NCBI GenBank assembly: GCA_007124575.1
Contig: SLEW01000159.1
Coordinates: 1-7,980 of the forward strand
From: Bacteroidales bacterium
Lineage (GTDB): Bacteria > Bacteroidota > Bacteroidia > Bacteroidales > UBA7960
DNA length: 7,980 nucleotides
Reading direction: 5' to 3'
The notes under the pieces were generated by a model that saw only the letters and a list, made by a program, of their open reading frames with translations, did not search any database and had not been told where the DNA came from. This document shows, piece by piece, positions 6,271-7,980 of this stretch (the first letter of the stretch is position 1; every line of letters begins with the position of its first letter). A program made the translations under genes and the position numbers.

Positions 6271-7581
6271 TTAGTGATTTTGATTAAAATAGTGGGCTAT
6301 GCCCAGGCCGATGAGTTCCTGAACGGGCCGGCAGTCGGGTTTCAGCACACTTCCCCGGGCATTTTTGGCCATGGCGCCGCATCCGCCACCGCATGCAAGC
6401 TGCAGGTTGCAATGAAGGCACTCTTTTATGGAGTGGACGTCGCGCTGCTGCCAGGTCTTGATTTTTTCGTGGTCAAGGGAAACAGCGGGATAAAACTGTC
6501 CCAACTCCTCACCAGGCTTGCCTACCGTAGCTGTGCAGCTGTAAATATGTCCGCGGTAGTCGAAGGCCCATTCACCCTTGCAGGCCGGGCATGCATCAAA
6601 TAAGGGGTCAGGCAGATGTCCGCTATCTTTCAAAAAGCGGGATATGCTATATGCCGGACGGTGGAACTTGAGAATCTCGGGATGCCTGTCCAGAAGATCA
6701 TAAAGGTCTGAATACATGGAAAGGCGCGAGTAAAGCTTGTCATGTCCGCTATGACAATGATGCAATTCATAGTTCCGGCCAAGCTGAGTTTTAAACAGTG
6801 GCGATTCCGTCCACCCTTTATCTATGGCATAACGTGCCAGACCCGGGAGGGAATCTATGTTTTCTTTATCCAGCACCGTCCGCAGGTTTACCGGCATGTC
6901 TGCCTTAAGTGCCTGGTCTATGGCCGATACGATCCGGCCGAAGCTCTTGCCCGTTTTCTTATGCCTGCGCCTGTTGTCGTGGACTGCTTCTGTGCCGTCA
7001 AGTGTCACCTGGACCTCTCGTATGCTGACTTCTGAAAGCATGTCCAGGTACTCATCAAGGTGGTATCCATTGGTTACCACAGCGACGTCCAACTGGCGTG
7101 CCTTGCACTTCTGTAAAAAATAAGAGATGGAGTCCCGGTAGGCTTCTCCGGGAAGCAGGGGTTCACCCCCAAACAGGGTTATATAATGCTTACGCTGCCC
7201 CAGATGCTCATCAAGATAAGCAAAAAAAGCGTCGACCACGTTTTTGGAAAGCTTTTCAGGCTGGGTCAGGTAGGGTGCCTGGTAGCAATAGGAGCAGCTG
7301 AAATTGCACAGGTAAGTAGGGACAAAAAAAACCTGTACCTCTTCCTGGTCGCGCTGCTCCAGAAAGTCAATGTAGGCCATCTGGTACTGATGTCTCTCTT
7401 TTGCAGGGTCTGTCACATATTCCTTCCTGATAAAATCTTCAGGAAAGTCACTGCCCTGTTTTTGAAGGGCTTTCAGATCGTCATCCGACAAAATATCTGC
7501 ATGGCCTGACAATATGTTTACAATAACATACTGACCGGTACCCTTAATGGCCGACACAATATTATGGCTGGAAGCTTGCAT
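6271..7581 (-). CDS. Radical SAM/SPASM peptide maturase-like enzyme
   Basis: This enzyme probably modifies a ribosomal peptide by radical chemistry from S-adenosylmethionine. Seen in 436 residues: an N-terminal region (about 1-80) with GQYVIVNILSGHADILSDDD, somewhat like a recognition-element (RRE) fold; the radical SAM cluster motif CNFSCSYC (Cys92, 96, 99); GGEP at 138-141 for SAM binding; VTNGYHL and VQVTLDGTEAVHD barrel motifs. A full SPASM domain follows: Cys334-x9-Gly-x4-Cys349, then Cys388-x2-Cys-x5-Cys-x3-Cys401 (CLHCNLQLACGGGC) and Cys417, plus Cys331. This supplies ligands for two auxiliary Fe-S clusters, as in anSME and sactipeptide-type maturases. A sulfatase-maturase role is less likely: no sulfatase gene is present, while a 35-codon Cys-rich ORF ends 21 nt upstream. 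The reaction (thioether, C-C bond or other) cannot be deduced. DUF6452 follows 28 nt downstream. Confidence 0.93.
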   Translation of the reverse strand: MQASSHNIVSAIKGTGQYVIVNILSGHADILSDDDLKALQKQGSDFPEDFIRKEYVTDPAKERHQYQMAYIDFLEQRDQEEVQVFFVPTYLCNFSCSYCYQAPYLTQPEKLSKNVVDAFFAYLDEHLGQRKHYITLFGGEPLLPGEAYRDSISYFLQKCKARQLDVAVVTNGYHLDEYLDMLSEVSIREVQVTLDGTEAVHDNRRRHKKTGKSFGRIVSAIDQALKADMPVNLRTVLDKENIDSLPGLARYAIDKGWTESPLFKTQLGRNYELHHCHSGHDKLYSRLSMYSDLYDLLDRHPEILKFHRPAYSISRFLKDSGHLPDPLFDACPACKGEWAFDYRGHIYSCTATVGKPGEELGQFYPAVSLDHEKIKTWQQRDVHSIKECLHCNLQLACGGGCGAMAKNARGSVLKPDCRPVQELIGLGIAHYFNQNH

Positions 7582-7602
7582 GAATATATAAGAAGCAGGG
7601 TG

Positions 7603-7710
7603 TTAGTCGTGGCAGCCTGCCTGTGCCACGGCGGTTTTTGCACAGCACTGTGCCTGGGTGTTTTCTTTCCTGTTTTTTGGCTTGGTTTCTTTCTTAATGA
7701 GACTTTTCAT
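7603..7710 (-). CDS. Candidate RiPP precursor peptide with CC...C core
   Basis: This 35-codon ORF is probably the substrate of the radical SAM enzyme encoded 21 nt downstream on the same strand. Seen: the N-terminal half is short, Lys-rich and leader-like (MKSLIKKETKPKNRKEN), and the last 14 residues CCAKTAVAQAGCHD carry all three cysteines. Ala, Thr, Gln and Asn near them could be acceptor residues for thioether links. ATG at 7710 is the only standard start; upstream codons in frame reach a TGA at 7737-7735 with no other start. Sequence before the ATG is A-rich without a Shine-Dalgarno site, as usual in Bacteroidota. There is no double-Gly cleavage site and no signal peptide. The KKET start faintly recalls leaders of Bacteroidota peptide families. 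Two inverted repeats occupy the core-coding part. The family is unknown to me, and an ORF this short could still be chance; the position and composition are the support. Confidence 0.6.
   Translation of the reverse strand: MKSLIKKETKPKNRKENTQAQCCAKTAVAQAGCHD
7608..7630 (-). repeat. Hairpin at the 3' end of the precursor ORF (CGTGGCA / TGCCACG)
   Basis: Perfect 7-bp arms at 7608-7614 and 7624-7630 flank a 9-base loop, covering the last codons up to just before the stop. The transcript would form a GC-rich stem directly before the maturase start region. No T-run follows, so it is not an intrinsic terminator; it might protect a short precursor mRNA or lower maturase translation. Confidence 0.5.
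7640..7653 (-). repeat. Inverted repeat GCACAG-CA-CTGTGC in the core-coding region
   Basis: Perfect 6-bp arms with a 2-base centre cover the codons around the Cys-Cys pair of the small peptide. Together with the hairpin ten bases away it makes the core-coding stretch highly structured. CTGTGCC is also repeated directly at 7621-7627 and 7648-7654. Confidence 0.45.
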
Positions 7711-7730
7711 AATTCTGTATTTCTGTTTTG

Positions 7731-7744
7731 CAGGTCACGACCTG
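7731..7744. promoter_or_regulatory. 14-bp palindrome upstream of the peptide gene, possible operator
   Basis: CAGGTC-AC-GACCTG is a perfect inverted repeat with 6-bp arms, 20 bp upstream of the peptide start codon. Its location between the previous gene and the peptide start would suit an operator controlling the peptide-maturase unit. I found no convincing -33/-7 pair around it, and no regulator gene is in view. Confidence 0.35.
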
Positions 7745-7904
7745 TCATTACTATAGTTGTTCTTTGTTTCTTATCCTTTCAGCCGCGGAGCTTCAATCTC
7801 AATGTTTGCAACCCCCGGATCTCCGGTCCTAATCCTTGCAGAATGCCCAGGTGCCATACCAGCTGCTTCGCGTGGTGTATGAAAATAAATTCGCCTGGCT
7901 CATG

Positions 7905-7979
7905 TCACGCATGACCTTTGACCGTGAAGCTGGCCACGTTTATCTTCCCTTTTTCATAGGGCTTTGACTCCTCAATAAT
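7905..7979 (-). CDS. C-terminal end of an unidentified gene (runs off right edge)
   Basis: The last 24 codons of a frame that enters from the right edge read IIEESKPYEKGKINVASF and then TVKGHA before a TGA at 7907-7905. The residue mix looks like real coding sequence, but the stretch is too short to assign a family, and an open run of this length can occur by chance. It would be followed after 194 bp by the small peptide gene on the same strand. Confidence 0.4.
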   Translation of the reverse strand: MIEESKPYEKGKINVASFTVKGHA

Positions 7980-7980
7980 T

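Noticed and set aside
7815..7826. CCGGA-TC-TCCGG as a terminator of the right-edge gene
   Set aside because: The stem is only five base pairs with a two-base loop and no T-run follows on the minus strand.
7564..7914. Plus-strand ORF of 116 codons across the peptide region
   Set aside because: It is antisense to the peptide gene and the right-edge gene end, has no recognisable domain, and its Cys/Phe-rich composition follows from the Lys- and Glu-rich codons on the other strand.

Overview
The window looks like a chromosomal segment of a member of the Bacteroidota. The signs are a DUF6452-type lipoprotein gene overlapping a DUF6048-type gene (a pair I know only from this phylum), a universal stress protein of the GTHGxKG...GSxALKV type common there, starts preceded by A-rich sequence rather than strong Shine-Dalgarno sites, and several TAnnTTTG-like -7 boxes. 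Nothing here fixes the genus, and there is no transposase, integrase, tRNA, rRNA or CRISPR array.

Layout, left to right. Positions 1-1032 (minus) hold the first 344 residues of a large FAD-linked oxidase that runs off the left edge. A 333-bp gene-free stretch (1033-1365) separates it from a divergent ABC ATPase of the LolD type (1366-2022, plus). That ATPase converges on, and overlaps by 11 nt, the minus-strand DNA ligase gene ligA (2012-4060). Upstream of ligA are a strong intrinsic terminator (4108-4136) and the gene it serves, a two-domain universal stress protein (4162-5013, minus) with its own promoter candidate. Next, all on minus, come DUF6048 (5120-5773), DUF6452 lipoprotein (5727-6242), a radical SAM/SPASM peptide-maturase-like enzyme (6271-7581), a 35-codon Cys-containing peptide gene (7603-7710), and the last 24 codons of an unidentified gene entering from the right edge.

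The most interesting part is 6271-7710. The short ORF encodes a Lys-rich leader-like half and a CC...C core-like tail. It lies 21 nt upstream of an enzyme with a complete CxxxCxxC radical SAM motif and a complete SPASM cysteine pattern. This is the architecture of a minimal RiPP (ribosomally made, post-translationally modified peptide) locus: one precursor and one maturase. I do not recognise the precursor family. The maturase is followed after 28 nt by the DUF6452-DUF6048 pair, so the four genes may be one transcript and the peptide may have an envelope-related role; this is inference. No dedicated protease or exporter is visible, although the right edge cuts the locus. The remaining genes are ordinary housekeeping or stress functions.
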